64,000 nucleotides of DNA from CAZHOV01 sp964534315 (GCA_964534315.1 CAZHOV010000004.1:14781-78780); one strand, 5' to 3'; shown: positions 27,852 to 37,816, numbered from the stretch's first letter. Notes: generated from the sequence alone by a model not told the origin. Program-made: numbers and translations.

Positions 27852-28214
27852 GGTTATAAATAAAGTTTGGTGAAAAAATCATTTGGAAGCCACCCACAAT
27901 AAACATTATTATTATTGAATAGCGTTAATTTTGTATACAAAAGTAAAGATTTGTTTAAAAAATCAAAAAACTAAAAATTAAATTACCTAAATTTAACAAG
28001 CAACAGCAAAAGGCCGTCAAAAAACGAATAGCAATACAAAGGTAAACATTTTTGACAAATCGCTGGTTATCCACCAACCTACCCATTGAGTATCATGCTT
28101 CTACAAATTTTATTAACATTTTGTTGGTAAATTAAGCTTCACAGGCACGAATTCTAAAAAAGAATTGTTTAAATTTAAAGTTCTTTCATACTACCTAAAC
28201 CAGAACTATTTTAT
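27852..28214. other. divergent intergenic region between the DUF3276 gene and dnaE
   Basis: 363 bp with no gene seen. It holds a minus-strand promoter for the DUF3276 gene (27938-27967) and a TAATTTTG box on the plus strand (27926-27933) that could start a dnaE transcript with a long leader. The latter lacks a clear TTTG upstream element. The rest is A/T-rich. Confidence 0.5.
27938..27967 (-). promoter_or_regulatory. Bacteroidota-type promoter of the DUF3276 gene
   Basis: On the minus strand TTTG (27967-27964), an 18-nt spacer and TACTTTTG (27945-27938) match the -33 / -7 consensus TTTG ... TAnnTTTG known from Bacteroides and Flavobacterium. The predicted transcript start is about 80 nt before the gene. 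Confidence 0.6.
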
Positions 28215-31200
28215 ATGCCAGAATTTGTTCACCTACATTGTCACACCCAATTCTCCCTGTTAGACGGAGCCTCCGATATTGGTGTCATGATGGATAAAGC
28301 AGCACGGGACGGCCAAAAAGGCGTTGCGCTGACCGATCACGGAAATATGTTCGGCGCCTTCAAGTTTGTCTCTGAAGCGCATAAACGCGACCTAAAACCT
28401 ATCATCGGATGCGAGTTCTACCTGGTTGAAGACCGCCACCGGAAAACCTTCTCCCGGGCAAATGGGGAGCTGGACAAACGATTTCACCAGCTTCTTCTGG
28501 CTAAAAATGCCGAAGGCTATGAAAACCTCTCCAAATTATGCTCTCTGGGATTTATTGAGGGCCTCTACTCCAAATTCCCACGGATCGATAAAGAACTTAT
28601 CCTAAAACACCACAAAGGACTTATCGCCACCAGCTGCTGCATCGGTGCCGAAATTCCACAAGCCATCCTGCACGGACAAGTAGAAAAAGCGGAAGAACTG
28701 GTCAAATGGTGGCTCAATATATTTGAAGATGACTTTTATATCGAACTGCAACGACACCGCGGTCTTGAAAATATCGACGGCCTGGGGGTCAGCCAGGAAG
28801 ATGTCAATCAACAATTGCTTCGGTTTGCCGAAAAATACAACATCAAAGTCATCGCTACCAATGATGCCCATTATGTTGAAGAGGAAGATTGGACATCACA
28901 CGATATCCTCCTCTGCATCAATACCAATAGCCTGATCGAAGAAGAAAAGCGGTTCAAATTCCCGAGTTCCGATTTCTACTTCAAAACGACCTCAGAAATG
29001 GGGCAGCTGTTTCATGACGTTCCTCAATCGCTGGATAATACCCTCGAAATTTTTGATAAAATCGACAACCTGCAACTGGCCAGAGACGTCCTACTGCCGG
29101 CCTACCCTATTCCGGAAGGCTTTACTACACAAGATGAATTTCTTCGCCATATGACTTTCGAAGGCGCTAAGAAACGCTATGGAACGATCACGCCCGAAAT
29201 TGAAGAACGCCTGAATTTTGAATTGTCCGTCATCAAACAATCGGGCTATCCCGGTTATTTCCTCATCGTACAAGACTTTACCAATACTGCAAAAGAGATG
29301 GGCGTATCAGTTGGCCCGGGCAGAGGCTCCGCCGCCGGCTCGGCAGTGGCCTATTGTATCGGGATTACCAATGTAGACCCCATCAAGTACGACCTGCTTT
29401 TCGAGCGGTTCCTGAATCCGGAACGGATCTCCATGCCGGATATCGATATTGACTTCGATGATGTAGGCCGACAAAAAGTGATCGACTATGTAATCGATAA
29501 ATATGGAAAAAACCAGGTCGCTCAAATTATCACCTACGGCTCTATGGCCGCCAAAATGTCGCTGCGCGACGTCGGAAGAGTCCTCAATGTCCCCCTTCCC
29601 GAAGTTGACCGGGTAGCTAAAACTTTTCCTACCCACCTCAAAGCTTCTCTCAATAAAGTACTGGCCGCTGATGATATCGACCCAAAGCTTAAGGGATCAA
29701 TGAACTCTGAAGATGTAGAAAAAGCTTACAAATTCAGACAACTGGCTGAAGCTGAAGATACGATCGGCGAAATGATCCGTACCGCTAAGAAACTGGAAGG
29801 GTCTGTTAGAAATACGGGTATCCACGCCTGTGGCGTAGTAATCACTCCGGATGACATTACCAGATACGTTCCCGTAAAAATTGACAAGGACTCGGATATG
29901 CTCGTGTCTCAGTTTGACAATAGCGTGGCCGAAGATGCAGGATTACTAAAAATGGACTTCCTGGGGCTCAAAACCCTAACTATAATAAAAGATGCCATCA
30001 AATTGGTTAATCAAACCAAAGGCATCGAGATTGATCCGGATGAAATTCCCCTCGACGATCCGGAAACTTACCAACTTTTCCAACGTGGAGAAACCATAGG
30101 CATCTTCCAGTACGAGTCGCCGGGAATGCAAAAGTATATGAAAGAATTGGTACCAAACCAATTTCTTGATCTCATTGCCATGAACGCCCTCTATCGACCG
30201 GGACCATTGGCCTACATTCCTAACTTCGTTGCACGTAAACACGGTCGGGAACCCATCACCTATGACTTGCCCGAAATGGAAGAGTTTCTCAAAGAAACTT
30301 ACGGGATCACCGTCTACCAAGAGCAGGTAATGCTGCTCTCCCAAAAACTCGCCAACTTTACCAAGGGCCAGGCGGACATGCTGCGTAAAGGGATGGGGAA
30401 AAAGAAAAAGAAGATCATTGACATGCTCTACCCCAAGTTTATTGAAGGTGGAGAAGCTAATGGTCACCCTAAAGAAACGCTGGATAAAATTTGGAAAGAC
30501 TGGGAAGCCTTCGCCTCCTATGCTTTTAACAAATCTCACTCCACCTGTTATGCCTTTGTGGCCTTCCAAACCGCCTACTTAAAGGCGCACCACCCGGCTG
30601 AATTTATGGCTTCCGTGCTGACGCACAACAAATCGGATATTTCCAAAATCACTTTTTTCCTAAGAGAATGTAAGCGAATGGGGCTTACGGTGCTCGGTCC
30701 GAGCGTCAATGAAAGTGAGGCAGACTTTTCAGTAGATGAGGAAGGAAACGTCCGCTTTGGCCTGTCCGCCCTTAAAGGCGTCGGAGAAGGGCCGGTAAAG
30801 GAAATCCTCGAAGAGCGTAGAGAAAATGGCTCCTATACCTCTATTTTTGATTTTGTTCAACGGCTACCACTCAAAGCAGTTAATAAAAAGGTGATGGAAA
30901 GCCTTGCCCTGGGTGGTGCTTTTGACCTGTTTGCAGACCTCCACCGGGCACAGTTTTTTGCTCCGTCTGAAAAGTACGAAACGTTTATTGAACACCTCAC
31001 AAAGTATGGCCATGCTTATACCCAACAAAAAGCAGAAAGCATGCATTCCCTTTTCGGCGCCTCCGATGAAGTGCTGCTTCCGGAACCCAAAGTGCCCGAT
31101 TGCAACCCCTGGAGCCTCGTCGAAAAACTGGGTAAAGAAAAGGAGGTAACGGGGATCTATATTAGCGGACATCCACTGGACGATTATGCAGTGGAAATAA

Positions 31201-31748
31201 AGAACTTCACTTCCTCATCACTCGATAAACTGGAAAAATATAAGGGACAAAAAGTTACCGTCGCGGGGATCGTAACCCAGGCAAACCATCGCATCAGCAA
31301 AAAAGGTACCGGATGGGGCTTATTTACGATCCAAGACTTTACCTCCTCCCTTGATTTTCCACTATTTAGCGAAGATTACCAGAAATTTAAACATCTCCTC
31401 GAAGTGGGCGAAGTCGTCTATATAAAAGGGATGTACCAGAAAAAATGGAACGCTGAAGATGAATATCAACTCCGCATCCATGAAGTACGACAACTGGAAA
31501 CGGTAGGGAAAGAACTAACCGACTCGATAACCTTAAAGATAAAGGTGCACGAGATCTCTGAGCAGCTTATTGATGAAATTGAAACCCTCTGTGAGTCCTA
31601 CAAAGGGCCTCATAAGCTAAAAATGTTATTTTTGGACCATATGAATCGTATTTCACTCAACCTGGTAGCCAAAAACAAGACGGTCAACGCAGACAATGAC
31701 TTTGTCAACCATTTGGAGAAACTGGGTGTTGATTACAAACTTAATTAA
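28215..31748 (+). CDS. dnaE: DNA polymerase III subunit alpha
   Basis: 1177 residues, close to the usual DnaE1 length. The N-terminal PHP domain begins with FVHLHCHTQFSLLDGASDI and keeps LTDHGNMFGAF. The polymerase core has GPGRGSAAGSAVAYC and the catalytic Asp triplet PDIDIDFDD (about residue 413). Further on are GIHACGVVI, the motif YQEQVMLLSQ, the HhH segment and an OB fold near residues 1010-1100 (VTVAGIVTQANHRISKKG). It is the replicative polymerase. It is encoded alone, divergent from the DUF3276 gene, with a barrel-like gene 18 bp downstream. Confidence 0.98.
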   Translation: MPEFVHLHCHTQFSLLDGASDIGVMMDKAARDGQKGVALTDHGNMFGAFKFVSEAHKRDLKPIIGCEFYLVEDRHRKTFSRANGELDKRFHQLLLAKNAEGYENLSKLCSLGFIEGLYSKFPRIDKELILKHHKGLIATSCCIGAEIPQAILHGQVEKAEELVKWWLNIFEDDFYIELQRHRGLENIDGLGVSQEDVNQQLLRFAEKYNIKVIATNDAHYVEEEDWTSHDILLCINTNSLIEEEKRFKFPSSDFYFKTTSEMGQLFHDVPQSLDNTLEIFDKIDNLQLARDVLLPAYPIPEGFTTQDEFLRHMTFEGAKKRYGTITPEIEERLNFELSVIKQSGYPGYFLIVQDFTNTAKEMGVSVGPGRGSAAGSAVAYCIGITNVDPIKYDLLFERFLNPERISMPDIDIDFDDVGRQKVIDYVIDKYGKNQVAQIITYGSMAAKMSLRDVGRVLNVPLPEVDRVAKTFPTHLKASLNKVLAADDIDPKLKGSMNSEDVEKAYKFRQLAEAEDTIGEMIRTAKKLEGSVRNTGIHACGVVITPDDITRYVPVKIDKDSDMLVSQFDNSVAEDAGLLKMDFLGLKTLTIIKDAIKLVNQTKGIEIDPDEIPLDDPETYQLFQRGETIGIFQYESPGMQKYMKELVPNQFLDLIAMNALYRPGPLAYIPNFVARKHGREPITYDLPEMEEFLKETYGITVYQEQVMLLSQKLANFTKGQADMLRKGMGKKKKKIIDMLYPKFIEGGEANGHPKETLDKIWKDWEAFASYAFNKSHSTCYAFVAFQTAYLKAHHPAEFMASVLTHNKSDISKITFFLRECKRMGLTVLGPSVNESEADFSVDEEGNVRFGLSALKGVGEGPVKEILEERRENGSYTSIFDFVQRLPLKAVNKKVMESLALGGAFDLFADLHRAQFFAPSEKYETFIEHLTKYGHAYTQQKAESMHSLFGASDEVLLPEPKVPDCNPWSLVEKLGKEKEVTGIYISGHPLDDYAVEIKNFTSSSLDKLEKYKGQKVTVAGIVTQANHRISKKGTGWGLFTIQDFTSSLDFPLFSEDYQKFKHLLEVGEVVYIKGMYQKKWNAEDEYQLRIHEVRQLETVGKELTDSITLKIKVHEISEQLIDEIETLCESYKGPHKLKMLFLDHMNRISLNLVAKNKTVNADNDFVNHLEKLGVDYKLN

Positions 31749-31766
31749 CGTCAAATATTCAGCTAC

Positions 31767-32333
31767 TTGGACCTCCATACCAAAATTATACTGCTTCTTT
31801 TTTGTATGCTTTTTTTAGCAGCTACCCTCTTTGGGCAACGTCGCCCAAAGAGAGGAACCTGGTTTGGTAACCAGGATGACTTTAAGATTGGACTCGGTTA
31901 TCAAAACCTCTCCTACTACAACCTTGGAACTTTCCAAATCAATGCAGAGTATTCCAAATCTTTTACAGAGCCCCTGATTATTGCCCTTTCCCTTGATTAT
32001 GGGTTCGGAGATTCTGATCTGGACCTTCCGGGTACTTCCGTTCGGGTACACAGTTTCAGTATCAATCTGACCGGAAATGTCCGGATTGTCAATGAAAGAA
32101 AGCACGACTTGAGGTTAGGAGGCGGAATTTCTGCCCGATATTTCAGCAAGGATAAACGTATTCTCCCTACTGCAGAAAGTTCTGCCTTGCTGCAGCCCGG
32201 CTTCCTGGTTCAGGGGCTGTATAGCTTTATGATCAGCGAACGTTGGTTTCTAGGCTTCAAAGGCGGTTTTCAATACTACGAACCCTCCAATACCGTATTT
32301 TTTGGATTAGGGCACCTCGGTGTGAAATTATAA
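31767..32333 (+). CDS. small outer-membrane beta-barrel-type protein
   Basis: 188 residues if the TTG at 31767 is used; no upstream ATG exists before the in-frame dnaE stop. The segment KIILLLFCMLFLAATLFGQ is a signal peptide. The rest alternates hydrophobic and polar residues in strands (FKIGLGYQNLSYYNLGTFQINAEYSK, RWFLGFKGGFQYYEPS) and ends in GLGHLGVKL, as in eight-stranded outer-membrane barrels. No ligand can be suggested. It follows dnaE by 18 bp and may be read through from it. Confidence 0.65.
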   Translation: MDLHTKIILLLFCMLFLAATLFGQRRPKRGTWFGNQDDFKIGLGYQNLSYYNLGTFQINAEYSKSFTEPLIIALSLDYGFGDSDLDLPGTSVRVHSFSINLTGNVRIVNERKHDLRLGGGISARYFSKDKRILPTAESSALLQPGFLVQGLYSFMISERWFLGFKGGFQYYEPSNTVFFGLGHLGVKL

Positions 32334-32544
32334 TATCTCCTTGATAATAACCTGATCAACACCTCGTTTATCTTTTAGCCTGTTTCTAAAAGGATACTTA
32401 ATCTACTTTTTCATTCAGTTCCTATACCTGCCACCAAATTTTAAGACTATCTCCTTATTATTGAAGTTATTTAAACCTTTTTATCAACATTTTTACCTGA
32501 TAAACGATTTACTATTAGTTTATTAACCAGGTTAAACTGTATTT

Positions 32545-33036
32545 ATGAAAAAATTACTATTGGCTTTATTCTTATTGTCGGGAACACTTTGCATTGGACA
32601 GGCACAACGACCCGTCGAGTACGATAAGTTTGAAGATTTTATGCCCCGCCTGGCCGAAAAAGACGATACCACCTATGTAGTGAATTTCTGGGCAACCTGG
32701 TGCAAACCTTGTGTGGAAGAACTCCCCTATTTCGAAGCTTTTGGAGAAAAATATAAAAACCAAAAGGTTAAACTGCTTTTGGTAAGCCTTGATTTTCCTA
32801 ATCAGATAGAAAGCAGGCTAATACCTTTCATTGAAAAAAAACAACTGCAAAGCGAAGTAGTTGTTTTGAAAGACACCAGACAAACCACCTGGATTCCTAA
32901 AGTATCTGACGAATGGTCGGGAGCCATACCGGCTACTCTTGTTTACAATGCTGAAGAGAGAGCCTTTTTCGAACAAAATTTTCACAGCGTAGAAGAACTT
33001 GAAGCAGTTGTCACTCCGCTTATCCGAGGAAACTAA
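32545..33036 (+). CDS. TlpA-like periplasmic thioredoxin
   Basis: 163 residues with a signal peptide (LLLALFLLSGTLCIGQAQ). The thioredoxin fold has the redox site WATWCKPCVEEL (Cys53, Cys56) and the cis-Pro in GAIPATLVY. Proteins of this kind reduce disulfides or serve cytochrome maturation in the periplasm. A second thioredoxin-fold gene lies 86 bp downstream, suggesting a shared oxidative-stress or thiol-repair role. Confidence 0.9.
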   Translation: MKKLLLALFLLSGTLCIGQAQRPVEYDKFEDFMPRLAEKDDTTYVVNFWATWCKPCVEELPYFEAFGEKYKNQKVKLLLVSLDFPNQIESRLIPFIEKKQLQSEVVVLKDTRQTTWIPKVSDEWSGAIPATLVYNAEERAFFEQNFHSVEELEAVVTPLIRGN

Positions 33037-33122
33037 CAAATTGCCAACCAGAGCAATTTTTAAACTACTTTTTTGACCTTTCTTCCTAAATTTTTTTAAA
33101 ATCAAACGTTAATTTATCTATT

Positions 33123-33731
33123 ATGAAACAACTATTAAAACTGACTACCTTATTCGCTATGGTTATTGGATTAACTATTTCGGCGACCACTCCTGATGGA
33201 GGACCGTTAAAAGTTGGCGATGTAGCCCCTAACTTTGAATTGATGGGGGTAGACGGAGAAAAAAAATCACTTGACTCCTACGAAGATGCCAAGGGTTTTA
33301 TCGTTATCTTCACTTGCAATCACTGCCCCTATGCGGTCAAGTACGAAGATCGGATCATCGATTTGCACAAGAAGTTTGCCCCTGAAGGTTTCCCCGTTAT
33401 TGCCATCAACCCGAATGACCCGGATGTTCAGCCTGCCGACAGCTTCGCAAAGATGAAGGAAAGAGCGGAAGAAAAGGGCTTTCCATTCGACTACTTATTT
33501 GACGAAGGTCAAAAAGTTTATCCGCAATACGGAGCAACACGGACACCTCACACTTTTGTCCTTGATCAAGACCGGGTGGTGAAGTACATTGGAGCCATTG
33601 ACGACAATTACGCAGATGCAGATGCCGTAGAGGAGCATTATGTTGAAAACGCTATTGATGCCATTAAAAAAGGCAAGGATGCTGATCCCAATGAAACAAA
33701 AGCGATTGGTTGTACGATAAAGACCAAATAA
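33123..33731 (+). CDS. exported peroxiredoxin-like (AhpC/TSA, PRX_like1) protein
   Basis: 202 residues with a signal peptide (LTTLFAMVIGLTISAT). The redoxin domain carries FTCNHCPYAVKYEDR (Cys65, Cys68), the hallmark of the PRX_like1 group, then NPNDPDVQPADSF and TRTPHTFVLD with the cis-Pro. The family is thought to act as thiol-dependent redox protein; the substrate is not known. A strong 23-bp hairpin follows at 33753. Confidence 0.88.
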   Translation: MKQLLKLTTLFAMVIGLTISATTPDGGPLKVGDVAPNFELMGVDGEKKSLDSYEDAKGFIVIFTCNHCPYAVKYEDRIIDLHKKFAPEGFPVIAINPNDPDVQPADSFAKMKERAEEKGFPFDYLFDEGQKVYPQYGATRTPHTFVLDQDRVVKYIGAIDDNYADADAVEEHYVENAIDAIKKGKDADPNETKAIGCTIKTK

Positions 33732-33752
33732 TAATCCATAATAGTATAATTC

Positions 33753-33800
33753 ACAAGAGGTTTACTTAAAAAATGGTCATTTTTTAAGTAAACCTCTTGT
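33753..33800. terminator. perfect 23-bp hairpin terminator
   Basis: Two exactly complementary 23-nt arms (begins ACAAGAGGTTTAC) with a 2-nt centre, followed by an A-run on the plus strand. The arm contains A6/T6 tracts, so it can work in both directions between the converging redoxin gene and the two-helix membrane protein gene. Confidence 0.8.
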
Positions 33801-33818
33801 AAAAAAAATGATTGAAAC

Positions 33819-34136
33819 TTACTGATTTTTTAGTCGATCGTATCGCTTTTCATAAAACCCTCTCATAATATATCCATAAAGCGTACCGGCAAAAATAAAA
33901 ATCAATAAATACAACAGGAACTCCGTAATAGTATTGATAACCAAAGACTGGTCAAAAAAGAAATAGAATAGCTGGAGTAAAAACAGCGTTGGTAATCCCC
34001 AGCCAATCACACCAAAGAACAGGTAAAACTTCCATTTACCCATCTTTCTCCAGCGTTCCCAGCGCTCTACAAACTTTTTGTCTTTTTCTGATAACATACA
34101 GCCATGATTTGTAATGACGTAAACGCGCGTCATCAT
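33819..34136 (-). CDS. small two-helix membrane protein
   Basis: About 105 residues from the ATG at 34136, which overlaps the M20 stop codon as TGATG; a start at 34097 (MLSEKDKK) is an alternative. A basic N-terminal helix (FVERWERWRKMGKWKFYL) leads to two membrane helices (about residues 38-60 and 69-92). No family function is known to me. The overlap implies translational coupling to the peptidase gene. Confidence 0.65.
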   Translation of the reverse strand: MMTRVYVITNHGCMLSEKDKKFVERWERWRKMGKWKFYLFFGVIGWGLPTLFLLQLFYFFFDQSLVINTITEFLLYLLIFIFAGTLYGYIMRGFYEKRYDRLKNQ

Positions 34137-35530
34137 CAATGCCCATTCTTCAATGCTGCATAATTTTTATAATAATGCGGTATGGTTTCTATCCCCTTAT
34201 AAAAATTAAATAACCCGTAATGCTCGTTGGGGGAATGGATGGCATCGGAATTAAGTCCAAAGCCCATCAGTACCGATTTAAGGCCAAGCACTTGCTCAAA
34301 GAGGGCTACGATAGGGATACTTCCGCCTTCTCGGGTAGGGATTGGTGCCTTCCCAAAGGCGCTTTCCATTGCCTGAGCAGCAGCTTGATATTCCGGCGTA
34401 TCGGTTGGTGTAACAACTGGTTCGCCTCCGTGATGAGGAGTAACTTTTACTTTAACAGAGGGAGGCGCAATGTTCTCAAAATGCGTTTTAAACAATTGAG
34501 TAACCTTTTCAGAAGTTTGATTCGGCACCAAACGCATACTAATTTTGGCGCTGGCTTTTGAAGGAAGAACGGTTTTGGCGCCTTCACCTATGTAACCACC
34601 CCAAATTCCATTTACATCCAGCGTCGGGCGTATAGATACCCGCTCCAGTGTAGTAAACCCTTTTTCGCCTTGTACATCACCAATATCGAGGTCCTTTTTA
34701 TATTGAGCCAGGTTGAAGGGTGCTTCGTTCATTTTGGCTCGATCTTCAGCACTGACCTCCTTGACATCGTCGTAAAAACCAGGAATCGTAATGTGGTTAT
34801 TTTCATCGTGCAAACTGGCGATCATATCGCATAATACGTTGATCGGATTGGCGACTCCCCCTCCGTATACCCCGGAGTGAAGGTCTCTATTAGGGCCGGT
34901 TACTTCTACTTCCACGTAGCTCAGTCCTCTCAAACCAACCGTTACAGAAGGCGTATCATTGGCAATAATAGAGGTATCAGATATTAACACCACATCAGCC
35001 GCCAGCATTTCTTTATTTTCTTCGCAAAAAGTAGCCAGGTTGCTGGACCCCACCTCTTCTTCTCCTTCGATCATAAATTTCACATTACAGGCCAATTCAT
35101 CGTTGGCGGCCATGGCTTCAAAGGCTTTTACATGCATATAAACCTGTCCCTTATCATCACAGGCTCCCCTTGCGTAAATCGCTCCCTGCGGATGGGCCTC
35201 CGTTTCTTTGATCACCGGGTCGAAAGGTCCTGATTCCCATAAATCCATGGGGTCAGGGGGCTGAACATCATAATGGCCGTAAACTAAAATAGTTGGCAAG
35301 GAAGCATCCACTATTTTTTCTGCATAAACAATAGGATGCCCGGCAGTAGGAATAATCTCCGCTTTATCGACTCCCGCAGCTTCCATTTTTTTCTTAAGAA
35401 AGGCTGCTGCCTCAAGCATATCGGGCTTATGAGCAGGATCAGCGCTGACTGATGGAATCTTTAACCATTCCATTAATTCATCTAAAAAACGTTGTTTATT
35501 TTCTTGAATAAACGAAAGTGTATTTTCCAT
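34136..35530 (-). CDS. M20 family dipeptidase
   Basis: 464 residues, cytosolic. Zinc-site motifs are in place: LVYGHYDVQPPDP (His, Asp), ARGACDDKGQVYMHV (bridging Asp), EGEEEVGSSN (catalytic Glu-Glu) and a late AIHSPNEHYGLFN His. The inserted dimerisation domain is present, with RGLSYVEVEVTGPNRDLHSG. It fits the CNDP/PepV-like dipeptidase group that hydrolyses small peptides with two metal ions. It is followed by a coupled small membrane protein gene. Confidence 0.93.
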   Translation of the reverse strand: MENTLSFIQENKQRFLDELMEWLKIPSVSADPAHKPDMLEAAAFLKKKMEAAGVDKAEIIPTAGHPIVYAEKIVDASLPTILVYGHYDVQPPDPMDLWESGPFDPVIKETEAHPQGAIYARGACDDKGQVYMHVKAFEAMAANDELACNVKFMIEGEEEVGSSNLATFCEENKEMLAADVVLISDTSIIANDTPSVTVGLRGLSYVEVEVTGPNRDLHSGVYGGGVANPINVLCDMIASLHDENNHITIPGFYDDVKEVSAEDRAKMNEAPFNLAQYKKDLDIGDVQGEKGFTTLERVSIRPTLDVNGIWGGYIGEGAKTVLPSKASAKISMRLVPNQTSEKVTQLFKTHFENIAPPSVKVKVTPHHGGEPVVTPTDTPEYQAAAQAMESAFGKAPIPTREGGSIPIVALFEQVLGLKSVLMGFGLNSDAIHSPNEHYGLFNFYKGIETIPHYYKNYAALKNGH

Positions 35531-35890
35531 AAATTTATTTTTTTGATAAGCAGTAAGACAAAAAATGAATAGATCTGCAATTTTTTTTGTTCAATTAAGC
35601 ACCTTGTCAAATTAGAAAACGATATTACAAAAAAAAATGTATCTGACCAATTTGAGGAGGGAGAAGTAAAAAAGGTAGAACGATAATCGTTCTACCCGGG
35701 CGAGTTGTGGATAAGCTCATTGGATCTAAAAATCGGGGCGTGGGAAAAACCAACATAAATATTCCCATAGAAACTCGATTCCTGCCCCGAGGAAAAATTG
35801 AGCTGAATCTACCTGTCTTCCATAAACATAATGCAGCTAGAAAAAAAAGTAACACTTTTAATTAATATTTTTTAAGTGACTTAGCACTTT
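35531..35890. other. intergenic region with a 10-bp hairpin, no gene seen
   Basis: A/T-rich sequence upstream of the M20 gene. It contains a hairpin at 35674-35696 (GGTAGAACGA taa TCGTTCTACC). A reverse-strand open frame here has no recognisable features and lies opposite a region with several stops; I do not support it as a gene. Confidence 0.4.
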
Positions 35891-36355
35891 AGGAAGACTG
35901 AGCTGGTCGTCTGGTCTTCCGGTCCTAGGGGCGGTGCCCCTAGTTGAGGGGGATGTCAGTCCTTCAGACTGAGCTGGTCATCTGGTCCTCTGGTCCTAGG
36001 GGCGGTGCCCCTAGTTGAGGGGGATGTCAGTCCTTCAGACTGAGTTGGTCGTCTGGTCTTCCGGTCATAGGGGGCGATGCCCCTAGTTTGGGGGATGTCA
36101 GTCCTTCAGACTGAGCTGGTCGTCTGGTCCTCTGGTCCTAGGGGCGGTGCCCCTAGTTGAGGGGATGTCAGTCCTTCANNNNNNNNNNNNNNNNNNNNNN
36201 NNNNNNNNNNNNNNNNNNNNNNNNNNNNNNNNNNNNNNNNNNNNNNNNNNNNNNNNNNNNNNNNNNNNNNNNNNNNNNCTGGTCCTCTGGTCCTAGGGGC
36301 GGTGCCCCTAGTTGAGGGGATGTCAGTCCTTCAGACTGAGCTGGTCGTCTGGTCG
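35891..36355. repeat. tandem array of 71-bp two-hairpin units, interrupted by a scaffold gap
   Basis: Four units are visible before the gap (starts near 35896, 35967, 36038, 36109; spacing 71) and parts of one or two after it. Each unit has a hairpin CTAGGGGC ggt GCCCCTAG and a second hairpin TCAGTC cttca GACTGA, joined by TTGAGGGGGATG and a CTGGTCGTCTGGTC-like linker. Units differ by a few bases. The true copy number is unknown because 100 N replace the middle. The array at 52165-52665 has the same two hairpins. Confidence 0.9.
36179..36278. other. scaffold gap (100 N)
   Basis: Exactly 100 N inside the 71-bp repeat array, the usual placeholder length for a gap of unknown size. Confidence 0.95.
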
Positions 36356-36464
36356 TTCTACACTTATTTATCTCTGAAATGGGTAAAACGTTACCATTTT
36401 TTGAGAAAAAAATTTCCTATTTTCTTAGCTTAAAAGCATAAACAATTGATAAACAGGTATCTAA

Positions 36465-36995
36465 CTAAAAAACATACCCTAAAAAATCAGCTATTCCTGA
36501 AGGCCAGTCTTTATTATTGAGGGATTTTACCATCAGGCTTTGGGGGATTTTACGCTTGGCGATACCCAGCGTTTCAAAGTTTTGGATTAAGACCCACCGG
36601 CAGGTATTTTTGGTCAGTAAAAAATCATGTTGGAGATAAAAGCGATGGTCATTCGCGATAAGTACCAAAAAATCTATTCTGTTGTATTTTCCAAGTTCCT
36701 GAAGTTGATAGATAAGTTGGGAGGCTATTTTTTGGGACTGGAATGCCTGTTTAACACAGAGGTCAGCAATTCCAAATATTTTAAAGAGTTGTCCGTCTAC
36801 GTTAATGATACGGTGTTCTACAGCCAAATGACCAATTAGGGTTTCATCTTCCCAGGCCAGGAATCTAAAATTGGGAAGTTGTTTGAAAAAAGTTCTTCCC
36901 GAGGGGTAATCCGGGAAACATTCCTTAAATAAGGCTTCAATTTTTTGGTTTAGCTTTTTTCCAATAAAAAACTCTTCTATACGCTCTATTTCCAT
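36465..36995 (-). CDS. GNAT family N-acetyltransferase
   Basis: 176 residues from the ATG at 36995, which overlaps the diadenylate cyclase stop (TGATG); the TTG just before is rejected. The GNAT fold shows FLAWEDETLIGHLAVEHRI, then IFGIADLCVKQAFQSQKIASQLI, where the CoA-binding motif is altered from the usual QGxGxG. The substrate is unknown. Translational coupling places it in the operon with the cyclase and the prolyl oligopeptidase. Confidence 0.75.
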   Translation of the reverse strand: MEIERIEEFFIGKKLNQKIEALFKECFPDYPSGRTFFKQLPNFRFLAWEDETLIGHLAVEHRIINVDGQLFKIFGIADLCVKQAFQSQKIASQLIYQLQELGKYNRIDFLVLIANDHRFYLQHDFLLTKNTCRWVLIQNFETLGIAKRKIPQSLMVKSLNNKDWPSGIADFLGYVF

Positions 36996-37816
36996 CAATG
37001 ATAATATTCATTAAGCAAAATCTCTATCCGTTCGCCATCGATATTGGACTCCAGGACACCATTATGCGAGAAGGATATCCTCCCGTTTTCTTCAGAAACG
37101 ATAAAGACGGCAACATCAGCCGATTCCGTCACTCCAACACCGGCGCGGTGCCTAAGTCCGGCACTTTTCGGAAGTTTGGGGTTGTCAGAAACGGGAAATA
37201 TGCAACTAGCAGCATGGATTTTCCTTCCCGAGATCACCATAGCGCCGTCATGCAGGGGGCTTTCCTTATTAAAAATACTCTCCAGCAGCGGCTGACTGAT
37301 CTTTGCATTGATTCGGACACCAGAATTACTAAATACTTCAAGATTTACATTATCAGTTATGGCCATAAGCGCACCGACCCTGTTGCGACTCATGCGCAGG
37401 ATCGCCGCTTTTATGGCTTGCATATCTTCTTTCCGCTGTTCGGAATCATCGAGATTTCGATCGATCAGGCGCCCCAAAAAATTAGATCGTTGCCTGAGTG
37501 TGGTATTTCCTAACATTAACAAGAACCTCCTTACCTCCGGCTGAAAAATGATGATAATAATGATAAATCCAACGCTTACAAACTGAGTCAGCAACAGTGC
37601 CAACAAATCCATATTTAGGGCTCTGACCAGCCAATAGACCACGTATAGGATCACTACGCCAACAAAGATGTTGAATGCAATGCTTCCCCTAAGGAGCTTG
37701 TATAGTTGATAGATTAAATATCCGACGATCAGGATATCCAGTATATCCCATATACGGACAGGCAAAAATCCTATATCGATCAAAAACAAAAGGCCAAACA
37801 ACGACCTATTCCCCAT
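36995..37816 (-). CDS. cdaA: diadenylate cyclase (c-di-AMP synthase)
   Basis: 273 residues. Three membrane helices occupy about 10-100, followed by the DAC domain. The two signature motifs are intact: DGAMVISG (with SPLHDGA) and LRHRAGVGVTESAD. It makes c-di-AMP from two ATP at the inner membrane; c-di-AMP controls potassium and osmotic balance. The gene start lies inside the last codons of the prolyl oligopeptidase gene (11-bp overlap) and its end overlaps the GNAT gene, so all three are one operon. Confidence 0.95.
   Translation of the reverse strand: MGNRSLFGLLFLIDIGFLPVRIWDILDILIVGYLIYQLYKLLRGSIAFNIFVGVVILYVVYWLVRALNMDLLALLLTQFVSVGFIIIIIIFQPEVRRFLLMLGNTTLRQRSNFLGRLIDRNLDDSEQRKEDMQAIKAAILRMSRNRVGALMAITDNVNLEVFSNSGVRINAKISQPLLESIFNKESPLHDGAMVISGRKIHAASCIFPVSDNPKLPKSAGLRHRAGVGVTESADVAVFIVSEENGRISFSHNGVLESNIDGERIEILLNEYYH

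Noticed and set aside
35625..35855. Minus-strand 76-residue frame upstream of the M20 gene
   Set aside because: Hydrophobic low-complexity start, no ribosome binding site, a hairpin inside, no recognisable feature.
35891..36355. CRISPR array
   Set aside because: Units are contiguous with no unique spacers and no cas genes are present.
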